The notes beneath the pieces are model-generated. The model saw only the letters and a list, made by a program, of their open reading frames with translations. It made no database searches and was not told the DNA's origin. Made by a program: the position numbers and the translations under genes. From Nitromaritima sp964584125 (GTDB lineage: Bacteria; Nitrospinota; Nitrospinia; Nitrospinales; VA-1): 35,116 bases of DNA. Shown one piece after another: positions 25,261 to 33,339 of the stretch (position 1 is the first letter of the stretch; the number at the start of each line of letters is the position of its first letter). The stretch is taken from the NCBI GenBank assembly GCA_964584125.1, contig CAZOYP010000016.1, positions 1 through 35,116 on the forward strand, in the 5' to 3' direction.

Positions 25261-26355
25261 ATGTTTAAAAATGTTTATAAAAACCGTCGCGTATTGGTTA
25301 CAGGGCATACGGGTTTCAAGGGATCCTGGTTATGCTCTTGGTTATTGGATTTAGAGGCGACTGTAGCCGGTTATTCCCTAAGTATCCCAACTCAGCCTTC
25401 ACACTTTGAAGCTTTAGGGCTTGCTAACCATATCCAACACTGCACAGGAAATATCTGTGACAAGAATTCTCTACAACAAGTTATTGACGAATTTCGTCCA
25501 GAAATCGTCTTTCACCTGGCAGCCCAATCTCTAGTTCGTGAATCTTATGAAAATCCTGTTTCCACATTTAAAACCAACACAATTGGCACTGTAAATATTC
25601 TTGACTGCCTACGAAATTCACCAACCGTTGCTGCTGCCATTTTAATAACCAGTGATAAATGTTATGAAAATGTTGAATGGCTTTGGGGGTACCGTGAAAA
25701 TGATCAATTAGGCGGCAAGGACCCTTATAGTGCTTCCAAAGCCTGTGCTGAAATTATTTCCAAAGCTTACATGGAATCTTTTTTTAAGGAAGACGGTCCC
25801 AGCATCGCCACAACTCGCGCTGGGAATGTTATAGGAGGAGGGGACTGGGCTATCGACCGAATAGTACCCGATTGCACCCGTGCATGGTCAGAAAAAAAAC
25901 CAGTCGTTATTCGAAATCCTAATTCTACACGTCCATGGCAACATGTACTTGAACCTCTAAGTGGTTATCTTGCATTAGGACAAAAGCTCTTTCAAGGTGA
26001 TGCTAGAGTCAAAAATCAAGCCTTCAATTTCGGACCTCAAGCACGAATGAATCAATCTGTCTCTGAGCTAATTACTGAAATGACTCGATTTTGGTCAAAT
26101 GCCGAAGCAAACTTCCAACAAGAAATAAGCTCTGAAAAACCAGAGTCTACTCTCCTAAAACTAAACTGTGACAAAGCCTCCCAAATCCTTGGATGGGAGG
26201 CTATCCTAAATTTCGAAGAAACCGTTCGAATGACAGGGGAATGGTACAAAAAATTTTACAAACATGGACCTTCATCCATTTCAAAAATAACTAGCGAACA
26301 AATTAAAGAATACTTTGAAAAAGCTGCCCAGTCGAACCTTCTGTGGACTCAATGA
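25261..26355 (+). CDS. rfbG: CDP-glucose 4,6-dehydratase
   Basis: Converts CDP-glucose to CDP-4-keto-6-deoxyglucose using bound NAD. The 364 residues match the RfbG family. The characteristic coenzyme motif is GHTGFKGSWL (15-24), and FHLAAQSLVRESYENP (84-99) and the catalytic TSDKCYEN (130-137) follow. Y156 and K160 lie in DPYSASKACAE. GGGDWAIDRIVPDC and STRPWQHVLEPLSGYL are also diagnostic. The next ORF starts at an ATGA overlap with this stop codon. No RfbH-type 3-dehydratase is seen in the window, so the pathway does not go to a 3,6-dideoxyhexose here. Confidence 0.96.
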   Translation: MFKNVYKNRRVLVTGHTGFKGSWLCSWLLDLEATVAGYSLSIPTQPSHFEALGLANHIQHCTGNICDKNSLQQVIDEFRPEIVFHLAAQSLVRESYENPVSTFKTNTIGTVNILDCLRNSPTVAAAILITSDKCYENVEWLWGYRENDQLGGKDPYSASKACAEIISKAYMESFFKEDGPSIATTRAGNVIGGGDWAIDRIVPDCTRAWSEKKPVVIRNPNSTRPWQHVLEPLSGYLALGQKLFQGDARVKNQAFNFGPQARMNQSVSELITEMTRFWSNAEANFQQEISSEKPESTLLKLNCDKASQILGWEAILNFEETVRMTGEWYKKFYKHGPSSISKITSEQIKEYFEKAAQSNLLWTQ

Positions 26356-26822
26356 AAAAAGAAAATAAAATAGAAGGCGTCATTATCCAAAAATTAAAAA
26401 TAATTTCAAATGATCGCGGCCCGGTTCTGCATATGTTACGAAACGATTCTTCTTTATTTAAAGTTTTTGGGGAAATCTACTTTAGCGAAATCAATCCAAA
26501 AACTATTAAAGCATGGAAATTGCATAAGAGTCTTACCCAAAATATTGCAGTACTTGTGGGAAAAATTCGGTTGGTTATCTATGACAATCGCCCCTCATCC
26601 AAAACTCTTGGGGAAATAGTAGAATACGAAATTGGACGTGATAACAACTATTGTCTAGTCAAAATCCCTCCGATGTTGTGGTACGGTTTCCAGTCCTTAG
26701 ACAACCAAAAAGCTCTAATCGCTAATTGCACTGACCAACCCCACAATCCTTTGGAATCTGAATCAATACCAACAGATTCGGATAGAATACCATTTCAGTG
26801 GGACTCTAAAAGATTAACATAA
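26352..26822 (+). CDS. RmlC-like dTDP/CDP-4-keto-6-deoxyhexose 3,5-epimerase family protein
   Basis: Cupin-fold protein of 156 residues. KAWKLHKSLTQN carries H58 (counting from the ATG at 26352), the likely catalytic base, followed by LVGKIRLVIYDNR and IPPMLWYGFQSL, which contains the second half of the sugar pocket. It resembles the short RmlC-type epimerases in which the RGLH motif is replaced by (W)xxHK. The start is the ATG at 26352 that overlaps the rfbG stop as ATGA; a GTG at 26343 is also open. Given its position it probably epimerises C3 and/or C5 of the CDP-keto-sugar, after which the SDR at 23460 would reduce it. I cannot tell single from double epimerisation. Confidence 0.84.
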   Translation: MKKENKIEGVIIQKLKIISNDRGPVLHMLRNDSSLFKVFGEIYFSEINPKTIKAWKLHKSLTQNIAVLVGKIRLVIYDNRPSSKTLGEIVEYEIGRDNNYCLVKIPPMLWYGFQSLDNQKALIANCTDQPHNPLESESIPTDSDRIPFQWDSKRLT

Positions 26823-26840
26823 CACCCAAAAAATAAACTG

Positions 26841-27614
26841 ATGCCACAAGTCTCTTTTGTCATATCCGTTCATAACGGTGAAGATTTTCTAGAAAATTGT
26901 ATCGATAGTGTCTTAAATCAAACATTCGAAGACTTCGAATGCATTATCCTAAATAATGGATCCACCGATAGAACTCAAGAAATTTTAGAACAATATACTG
27001 ACTCGCGATTGAAAATTATTTATCAGGAAAATATTGGAGTTTCTAGGTCCCTTAATAAAGGAATTCACCTTACGAAGAGTAACTTGATAGCACGCCTAGA
27101 TGCTGACGATATCTCAACAGCAGACCGGCTCGAAAAACAAGTGGGTTTCATGATTGAAAACCCTAAAATAGTGCTTTGCGGATCTCGTTTCCGAGAGTTA
27201 ATTAAAGATAAGTCTCTACCTCAAAAAGTGGCGTTTATAAAAATGGACAAATCCATAAGAAAGTCAATGAGCCTATTTAATCCATTTGCCCACAGCACAG
27301 TAATGTTTAGAAAAAAAACTTTTATTGACTCAGGAGGTTATAGTGAAAAATATAAGAACGGCCTAGATTATGAACTTTGGCTCCGCATGCTCGCTCTCGG
27401 AGAAGCACATATTTTGGATTACGAGCTTTGCTTAATACGCTTTACCAAACAATCCTTCTCCTATCAGAACAAGAGAAGGCAGAAAATGGAGGGGATTTTA
27501 ATACGATGGAACGCTTTCAAAAAATTTGGAGGGAATCCCACAGAAGCATTATACTATTTAATAAAAAGTCTGATTGGGCTAGCATTCCCATCCTTGAACT
27601 ATTTTAAAAGGTAA
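26841..27614 (+). CDS. Family 2 glycosyltransferase
   Basis: GT-A glycosyltransferase of 257 residues. It begins VSFVISVHNGEDFLENCI (4-21), with the nucleotide-binding NNGSTDRTQEIL (38-49). D87-D90 in RLDADDIS is the DXD-type metal site, and GLDYELWLRML near 175-185 is the usual acceptor-side catalytic stretch. There is no membrane segment, so it acts at the cytoplasmic face. It follows the CDP-sugar genes by 18 bases and is the natural candidate for using the CDP-deoxyhexose or adding the next residue. Donor and acceptor are unknown. Confidence 0.93.
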   Translation: MPQVSFVISVHNGEDFLENCIDSVLNQTFEDFECIILNNGSTDRTQEILEQYTDSRLKIIYQENIGVSRSLNKGIHLTKSNLIARLDADDISTADRLEKQVGFMIENPKIVLCGSRFRELIKDKSLPQKVAFIKMDKSIRKSMSLFNPFAHSTVMFRKKTFIDSGGYSEKYKNGLDYELWLRMLALGEAHILDYELCLIRFTKQSFSYQNKRRQKMEGILIRWNAFKKFGGNPTEALYYLIKSLIGLAFPSLNYFKR

Positions 27615-27638
27615 AAGCCCCTACCAGTGAATGTCTTA

Positions 27639-27664
27639 TTTAATTAAAAAATTTTTAAATTAAA
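27639..27664. repeat. AT-rich near-palindrome between glycosyltransferase genes
   Basis: A 26-base stretch reads TTTAATT at the left and AATTAAA at the right, with an A-run then a T-run between them. It folds as a near-perfect palindrome with one mismatch register. In such AT-rich DNA it can arise by chance, but its place 25 bases after a stop codon could mark a transcription end. Low confidence. Confidence 0.25.
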
Positions 27665-27731
27665 CCTAAAAAAATAAGTAAAACAACGAACTACAAGTCC
27701 AAATTTTTCTATTTTTATATAATTTAAAAAA

Positions 27732-28874
27732 ATGAAAAAAATCTTCCACATTGGTGGAACCACCTTGCCTGGGGGAGGCCCCGAACATGTATATCAACTT
27801 TCAAAAAGATTAAACCGTAGTGAGTGGGATATCATTATATGCACATTCAAAGATGGTCTTTACTGGGATAAATTTAATTCAATTGGAATTAAAACTTACA
27901 GTCTCGTATTTAGAAAGCTTTTACTAAGTACGCCCTTCAAACTGTTTTCTATCCTAAAAAAAGAAAAACCAGATATAGTCCATACCCACGGTAAAGGACC
28001 TGGACTTTACGGGAGAATAGTTGGAAAAATTTTAAACATTCCTGTAATTCATACTTATCATGGTTTTCATTATGAAAATTTATCTAGATTAAAACAGTAT
28101 CTTCATTTAATAATAGAGAATTTTCTCGCCTTGATTACAACCCACCATATCTTCGTAAGCAATGGAGAAAGAGATAGAGCTCGAGTAATAAAGTTTCTAA
28201 ACGAAGAAAATTCTACCGTCATTCATAATGGCGTAGACTATGAATATATTGAAAATCTACATATCAAGCGAGAAGCAATTTTACAATCTATTGGATACCT
28301 TTCTTGGGAAAACCATAGTTTGATAGGAACCATATCACGGCTTTCTCCAGAAAAAGGAATAATTAATCTTTTGTTAGCATTTCATGAAATCATACAGAAG
28401 AATAAAGAATTACGTCTGATCATTATTGGTGGTTATCCCGAGGAACACAAAAATTATTACTTAAAGATAAAGCGATTAATAAAAGAAAAGGGGTTGAGCG
28501 AGCACGTCTGTATTCTGGGATACCGAAAAGATGCTCTTAAAATTCTTAAGTGTCTCGATATTTATGTTTCGTCTTCTTTAAGCGAAGGCCTTCCAATTAG
28601 CATTTTAGAAGCACTAGCAGCTAAAATACCAACAATAGCAACTGATATCAGGGGGAATAAAGATATATTATGCAATTCAGTTTTTGGCCTACTTGTAAAA
28701 CCCAACTCAACAGTTAGTCTTGCAGAGGGAATTATTAAAATGACTCAACTTAGCCAAAAAGAGAGAGAACTAATGATACGCAATGCACATAATCGCATAA
28801 AAAATCATTTTTCAATTAATGAAATGGTCAACAAAACAATGCTACTTTACAATCTTGTTTCACATAGTAAGTAG
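27732..28874 (+). CDS. Family 4 glycosyltransferase
   Basis: GT-B glycosyltransferase of 380 residues, a retaining enzyme that transfers a nucleotide sugar to a lipid-linked glycan. The N-terminal domain has LPGGGPEHVYQLSKRL (12-27), HTHGKGPGLYGRIVGK and FVSNGERDRARVI (141-153). The C-terminal donor domain has GTISRLSPEKGI (199-210), YVSSSLSEGLPISILEALA with E285 and E293 as the EX7E pair, and a conserved Thr near PTIATD. A TATAAT-like box lies only about 8 bases upstream of the ATG at 27732, so transcription could begin almost at the start codon. The gap to the previous gene is 117 bases. Sugar specificity unknown. Confidence 0.92.
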   Translation: MKKIFHIGGTTLPGGGPEHVYQLSKRLNRSEWDIIICTFKDGLYWDKFNSIGIKTYSLVFRKLLLSTPFKLFSILKKEKPDIVHTHGKGPGLYGRIVGKILNIPVIHTYHGFHYENLSRLKQYLHLIIENFLALITTHHIFVSNGERDRARVIKFLNEENSTVIHNGVDYEYIENLHIKREAILQSIGYLSWENHSLIGTISRLSPEKGIINLLLAFHEIIQKNKELRLIIIGGYPEEHKNYYLKIKRLIKEKGLSEHVCILGYRKDALKILKCLDIYVSSSLSEGLPISILEALAAKIPTIATDIRGNKDILCNSVFGLLVKPNSTVSLAEGIIKMTQLSQKERELMIRNAHNRIKNHFSINEMVNKTMLLYNLVSHSK

Positions 28875-28926
28875 ATACACAGTTGATATTGGTACTTATC
28901 CTAAAATCACCCCTCATGGTTTTGCG

Positions 28927-29715
28927 TCAAAAACTATCTCTAGTCCGATAATACCTTACAACACCACCGTAACGCTCTCTGGAAAATCCTGATAAATTTT
29001 TATTGCTGTTAGTTTCAGCATATATTCGTTCTATACGAGTAAGCGTTTTTGCTTTCAAACGATCAAGAATTATATTCTCATAGCCTTCAATATCAATTTT
29101 AACAACATCAACCGATTTATGATTACTTAAGATCTTATCTAGCGTCTGATTTACTGCCAAAACCTTAACAGAAAGGACTTTATCAGGAGTCATTTTAGCA
29201 AAGTTTGATAACCCGTCTTTAATCAGTCCTCCGTATCTTCCAGTATCCTCATAAGCAAAGTCGCATTCTCCTTCGTCAATTCCAATTGCACATTCACTCA
29301 ACTTATATCTTTTTTCGTACCCCCTTAAATTCTCTCTTAATCTTTCAATATTACGAGGAACAGGCTCAAATAGATATACTTGCACACTTGGATTTCTTGT
29401 TAAAAAATATAGTGCACTTATCCCAATATTCGATCCAAAATCAACCACCACAGAAATATCTTTGGGAACTCTATAGTCTAGTTTCCCAAAGCATTCTACA
29501 AGAGTAATCAAATCATGGTGGCTAAAGGCAGTAACAGCCTGTAATCCTAATGGAGTATTTACAGAAAATTTTTGTGGGTAAGTACCTACTTCAAACACGT
29601 AACGGATCAAGACACTTACGGGGCTCTTGAAATAAATAAAAATATTGAAAAAAGCTACATAAAAAGATTTTTCAAACAAAGCCACGGAAAAACTTTTAAT
29701 TGAGTGTTGACTCAC
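28927..29715 (-). CDS. FkbM-family SAM methyltransferase
   Basis: O-methyltransferase-like protein of 262 residues. The SAM loop is VVDFGSNIGISALYFL (90-105) with D92, followed by VYLFEPVPRNIERLRENL (113-130) that includes the acidic ribose contact. The FkbM signature VVKIDIEGYENIILDRL lies at 204-220. The N-terminal 60 residues contain hydrophobic stretches but no clear transmembrane helix. The start is taken at the GTG at 29715, for which I see no ribosome site; an internal GTG or TTG start is possible. It converges with the GT4 gene. FkbM enzymes methylate sugars, polyketides or proteins; in this locus a glycan is likely. Confidence 0.86.
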   Translation of the reverse strand: MSQHSIKSFSVALFEKSFYVAFFNIFIYFKSPVSVLIRYVFEVGTYPQKFSVNTPLGLQAVTAFSHHDLITLVECFGKLDYRVPKDISVVVDFGSNIGISALYFLTRNPSVQVYLFEPVPRNIERLRENLRGYEKRYKLSECAIGIDEGECDFAYEDTGRYGGLIKDGLSNFAKMTPDKVLSVKVLAVNQTLDKILSNHKSVDVVKIDIEGYENIILDRLKAKTLTRIERIYAETNSNKNLSGFSRERYGGVVRYYRTRDSF

Positions 29716-29871
29716 AGTTTAATTTGATTATTTATTGATTAAGTAGGATAAAAAAATATAAATTTTACAAGTTACTTAAGAAAAATTAAGCAATTTATCT
29801 GAATAAATTTAGTGTTTTTTGAATAAAAAATATCACATAATAATCCAAAAAACTTTGAAAAACTTTTTTAT

Positions 29872-30414
29872 TTAACATTCCTCACTATTGATTAAATTAA
29901 GAATTTGTTGTGAAAAATTGTCAACAGAAGCCGAACTTTGACCTAATATTATATTATTAATATGTGTAACTGATGTATCAACACAAACTGCATTAAGAGT
30001 TTCTAATTCCTTCAGGCTATCTGCATCTTTCGGTAGAGGTATTTCTCCAGTTACCAAAGAAGCTCTAACTAAAACAACAAGTGCTGACCCGATAGCTCCA
30101 ATTACACTCCCAGACCGATGATGATCTGTAAGAATCTGAGGAACAATGGGGTCATCCCAAAGTGACTTCCTAGCTCCTTTACCACCTATCACAATGACAA
30201 CATCATATTTTCCTCGAATTCCAGGCTGCCTATTCCAATCTACAATCATACCGTCAGGTTGGAACTTTTTCTTTTTCATACCTATAGCTTCCTTGCCAGA
30301 TTTAGATAAAACAACGACTCGAACTTGCTTGTTTTCCAAAGCAGACCTTATCCCATAAAGTTCCTCCTCACAAAATTGACTTTTAGGAATAATAATCAAA
30401 GCATTTTTATTCAT
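29872..30414 (-). CDS. DJ-1/PfpI-family protein lacking the nucleophilic cysteine
   Basis: Single-domain DJ-1/PfpI-like protein of 180 residues. Family features are the acidic FCEEEL near 14-19, where the DJ-1 Glu sits, VVIVIGGKGARKSLWDD (72-88), and the late ASLVTGEIPLP and VDTSVTHINNIILGQ stretches. The segment after SVIGAI reads GSAL, so the nucleophile-elbow position, normally Cys in AICHG, is G109. Without Cys the usual glyoxalase, deglycase or protease chemistry is unlikely, though binding or another residue may serve. I start at the ATG at 30414; a TTG lies just upstream. It sits between the glycan genes and trmL and has no obvious partner. Confidence 0.78.
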   Translation of the reverse strand: MNKNALIIIPKSQFCEEELYGIRSALENKQVRVVVLSKSGKEAIGMKKKKFQPDGMIVDWNRQPGIRGKYDVVIVIGGKGARKSLWDDPIVPQILTDHHRSGSVIGAIGSALVVLVRASLVTGEIPLPKDADSLKELETLNAVCVDTSVTHINNIILGQSSASVDNFSQQILNLINSEEC

Positions 30415-30472
30415 CAAACTATTTGACTCTTATTTTATTAAAAAGTTTTTATATTAAAAATATATGACGTTC

Positions 30473-30501
30473 TTGGCTAATAGCTATTGAATATTTATAA
30501 T
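30473..30501 (+). promoter_or_regulatory. Sigma70-like promoter upstream of trmL
   Basis: TTGGCT (30473-30478) is followed after 17 bases by a perfect TATAAT (30496-30501). It points toward trmL, whose ATG lies 154 bases downstream, and is 59 bases upstream of the divergent DJ-1-like start. Confidence 0.45.
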
Positions 30502-30655
30502 AAAAAATAATTTTCTGGCCAGTGTATTTTTCTTTACCAAAGTATACAATTAACCTTTTATATTTTAATACATGAAGTGCAATCCCATAAAATGTTTAGA
30601 TACAGAATAAAAATGCTATATTTAATACCCTAATGATTCCTCTTCTTCAAAAAAT

Positions 30656-31120
30656 ATGCCACATAACCTTTCAATAGTTTTAGTTACCCCTGAAATACCT
30701 ACAAATACAGGCTCTATAGGCCGACTCTGTCTTGCCACAAAAAGTACCTTACACTTAGTTGAGCCGCTTGGATTTGAGATTAACGACTCAAGATTAAAGC
30801 GAGCAGGTTTAGACTACTGGAAACATCTACAAATCGTAAGACACAAAAGCTTGGAGCATTTTTTCCAATCAATATCTAAGAAAGCTCCTATGGTGTTTTT
30901 TTCAACTAAGGCTAAATCTTCAGTTTTTGACCAAAAATTCAAGGAGGGATCTTACTTAATTTTTGGATGCGAAACAAAAGGGTTAGGGGAAGAATTGCTT
31001 AAAAAGTTTTCAGAATACAGTTTCCGCATTCCACAATATGATAATCGTGTTCGATCTTTAAATTTAGCAAACGCTGCTAGCATAGCTCTCTACGAAGCAA
31101 TTCGTCAATTAGGACCTTAA
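30656..31120 (+). CDS. trmL: tRNA (cytidine/uridine-34-2'-O)-methyltransferase
   Basis: SPOUT (trefoil-knot) methyltransferase that 2'-O-methylates the wobble nucleotide of tRNA-Leu isoacceptors. The 154 residues match TrmL. The order is VLVTPEIPTNTGSIGRLCLA (8-27), with the conserved PEIPxNTG, then LVEPLGFEI, LKRAGLDYW, IFGCETKGLGEELL, which forms the SAM knot, and RIPQYDNRVRSLNLANAASIALYEA, which carries the knot's RSLNL element. This is a housekeeping gene, and it marks the right border of the glycan region. The ATG at 30656 has no strong ribosome site. Confidence 0.95.
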   Translation: MPHNLSIVLVTPEIPTNTGSIGRLCLATKSTLHLVEPLGFEINDSRLKRAGLDYWKHLQIVRHKSLEHFFQSISKKAPMVFFSTKAKSSVFDQKFKEGSYLIFGCETKGLGEELLKKFSEYSFRIPQYDNRVRSLNLANAASIALYEAIRQLGP

Positions 31121-31151
31121 AAAATTACCCAATAGACTCATTTTTGGAGCA

Positions 31152-31514
31152 CTATATGGATACATCTGTCAAACCATCTTCATCGAACAATTCTCGAAGT
31201 ATTTCTTGTTCACTAGATTGAGTGTACTCTTTGTCTTTTCGATCTATAAACTCGTTAATTCTACGCAAGAAATCCTCTGAAACATTCCTTATAGCCACGT
31301 TAGTCATTATTTTTTCTTTACCAAAATGCTCTAACAGTTTCCCAAAACAGGCGTTGAGAAAGGGTGTGAGCATAGATGTGACGCCTTTAAAATCAACCTC
31401 TACTATCAAATCTTTTGCAAGCTCAGGCGATATCAATTCAAATACCTTTGCCCCATCGTCGATAGAAGCACAATTCTGCCCAACAGTTTTCTCAAGTAAA
31501 ACTCGTAAGATCAC
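31152..31514 (-). CDS. DUF4325 STAS-like domain protein, stand-alone
   Basis: A small protein of 120 residues. The core VEVDFKGVTSMLTPFLNAC (38-56), followed by FGKLLEHFGKEKI and VAIRNVSEDFLRRINEFI, is the DUF4325 pattern: a STAS-like fold with the DFxGV strand and the fLna-type helix. The conserved Ser/Thr region at the helix start (TSMLTPF) could be a phosphorylation site as in STAS anti-anti-sigma factors. The last 20 residues are acidic. The GTG at 31514 is preceded by AAGGGG at a spacing of six. It converges with trmL. No kinase or anti-sigma partner lies next to it in this window. Function unknown; a regulatory role is inferred from the fold. Confidence 0.8.
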   Translation of the reverse strand: MILRVLLEKTVGQNCASIDDGAKVFELISPELAKDLIVEVDFKGVTSMLTPFLNACFGKLLEHFGKEKIMTNVAIRNVSEDFLRRINEFIDRKDKEYTQSSEQEILRELFDEDGLTDVSI

Positions 31515-32012
31515 AGAAATCCCCTTCTAAGTATAAATTTCTGAACCATTTATTCTTTTATCATAGTAAAATAGCTCAAAAACGTTTCAACCCCATGTTA
31601 AATGTTAGATGAATGATTAAGCTTACTTTAAATATTTTGCGGATGAAACCTAAATTTTGGTAGCGCCTTAGTTAAATAGTTTGATAATAGCAAGTAGGCC
31701 TATCAAAAAAAATCTTCGCTACGCTCATATACACTATATAAGTAATTTGAAAATATTCCTGGAATACATCCATAAAATTCGACGAAAGGTCTAAATTCAG
31801 CCAAAGGCCTCTACGCTATTAGTTGACAAAAGATATTTAAATGGAATAAAAATTCCACAAACCTGGGAATACTTACTACCTCACCCAAGGTTATAAAAAC
31901 AAATTATCTAACTAAAAAGACATGACGACATTATATTCAGAAATGGTTCCTTTAAACCTTTAAAGTTCTATATTTTTAGTCTACTTAAAATAGTCTTAAA
32001 ATCTACCCAAAC
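31515..32012. other. Long divergent intergenic region before hflX
   Basis: These 498 bases between the DUF4325 gene and hflX hold no supported gene. They contain a TTGACA box at 31823-31828 with a weak TAAAAA 18 bases on, and a small hairpin TGGAAT/ATTCCA (31842-31857) overlapping that -10 position. No tRNA-like or riboswitch-like fold was recognised. An unannotated small RNA cannot be ruled out. Confidence 0.5.
31823..31852 (+). promoter_or_regulatory. Possible promoter for hflX
   Basis: A perfect TTGACA (31823-31828) is followed after 18 bases by TAAAAA (31847-31852), which matches the -10 consensus at four of six positions. The hflX start is about 160 bases downstream. The overlapping TGGAAT/ATTCCA inverted repeat could be a regulator site. 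Confidence 0.3.
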
Positions 32013-33314
32013 GTGGAAACTTTTAATAAAAAATCTAAAAACGCAGAGTTTTTAAAACAAAAAGCTATATTAATTGGTATTGAGTTTTCTAATAACGGTT
32101 CTTCGCAATTATGCCATAACTTAAAAGAAATAAAAGGACTGGCAGAAACTGCGCATTACAACGTAGTGACATCAATTTCTCAAAAAATAACACGAATTAA
32201 TCCTAAGTCATATATTGGGAAAGGTAAGGTAGAAGAAGTCGCCCAAATTTCCCGACAGCTCTCAGCAGATATTGTTATTTTCGACGAAAATCTATCTCCT
32301 GCGCAGAATAGAAATCTAGAAAATATATTCAAATGCAGGGTAATTGACCGATCATGGCTTATATTAGAGATATTTGGCAACCACGCACGAACCCGCGAAG
32401 CAAAAGTTCAAGTAGAATTAGCTAGCCTAAAGTACGCACTACCGAGACTAACCAAAATGTGGGGGCATCTTTCAAGGCAACGGGGTGGCATTGGTATGAA
32501 AGATGTTGGAGAAACTCAGATACAACTAGATAGGCGTTTGATTCGAGATAGGATTACAAAACTAGATCGCAAGCTAAAACAAATTGATCTTGAAAAAAAG
32601 ACTCAAAGAAAAAATCGTCGAGGAATTTATAAAGTAGCACTCGTGGGGTATACCAATGCAGGAAAATCGACTCTCATGAATCAATTAACCGGAGCTAAAA
32701 CCCTAGTAGAAAACAAGCTTTTTGCCACTTTGGATTCTACTATTAGAAAAATCAAAAAAAACTTTCCATATCCTATTGTGCTATCAGACACAGTTGGACT
32801 TATTGACAAACTACCCCACGATCTAATTGCATCTTTTAAAAGTACCTTAGATGAAGTAAGAGATGCCGATTTACTTATTCGAATGGTTGATATCAGTGAT
32901 TCTAATGCGAAACGACAAATTGAAACTACCAATAATGTCATCAATGAACTGGGTGTAGAATGTACTGAGTCGCTTCTCGTTTTCAATAAAATAGATAAAG
33001 TTAACGATCCAGAATCTCTTGAATCAGAAATTCAAAGGCATCCAGAAGCTATACTGATTTCTAGTAAAAATGAAACTGGAATTGATTTATTACAAAATGC
33101 AATAATCCGATGCTATGAAAACAAACTCGATTCTCATAAAGTTGTCATTAACTACAAACAAGCCAAGCTGATTCATCAAATAAGAAAGTGCGCCGTTATA
33201 GTTCAAACTGATTACGAAGATACACTTATTCGTTTGGACTTAAGGTTACCGCCAGGAGGCAAAGAAAAAATTCAAGGACTTCTTGAGGATAACAGTTTAA
33301 CAGACAAAAACTAG
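32013..33314 (+). CDS. hflX: GTPase HflX, ribosome-splitting factor
   Basis: Translational GTPase that binds the 50S subunit and rescues or splits stalled ribosomes, especially under stress. The 433 residues match HflX. The N-terminal HflX domain has NPKSYIGKGKVEEV (63-76), FDENLSPAQNRNLE (90-103) and the basic linker LSRQRGGIGMKDVGETQI (153-170). The GTPase domain follows: G1 GYTNAGKST (212-220), G2 near ATLDSTIR, G3 DTVGLIDKLP (259-268) and G4 FNKID. The start is GTG at 32013 without a clear Shine-Dalgarno. It converges with the helicase gene 25 bases after its stop. Housekeeping, and clearly outside the glycan locus. Confidence 0.96.
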   Translation: METFNKKSKNAEFLKQKAILIGIEFSNNGSSQLCHNLKEIKGLAETAHYNVVTSISQKITRINPKSYIGKGKVEEVAQISRQLSADIVIFDENLSPAQNRNLENIFKCRVIDRSWLILEIFGNHARTREAKVQVELASLKYALPRLTKMWGHLSRQRGGIGMKDVGETQIQLDRRLIRDRITKLDRKLKQIDLEKKTQRKNRRGIYKVALVGYTNAGKSTLMNQLTGAKTLVENKLFATLDSTIRKIKKNFPYPIVLSDTVGLIDKLPHDLIASFKSTLDEVRDADLLIRMVDISDSNAKRQIETTNNVINELGVECTESLLVFNKIDKVNDPESLESEIQRHPEAILISSKNETGIDLLQNAIIRCYENKLDSHKVVINYKQAKLIHQIRKCAVIVQTDYEDTLIRLDLRLPPGGKEKIQGLLEDNSLTDKN

Positions 33315-33339
33315 GGGAGGAATAGATCTTTAAAAATTG

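Noticed and set aside
26410..26619. A 69-codon frame inside the RmlC-like gene
   Set aside because: It is on the same strand but in another frame of a well-supported gene, without domain or ribosome site.
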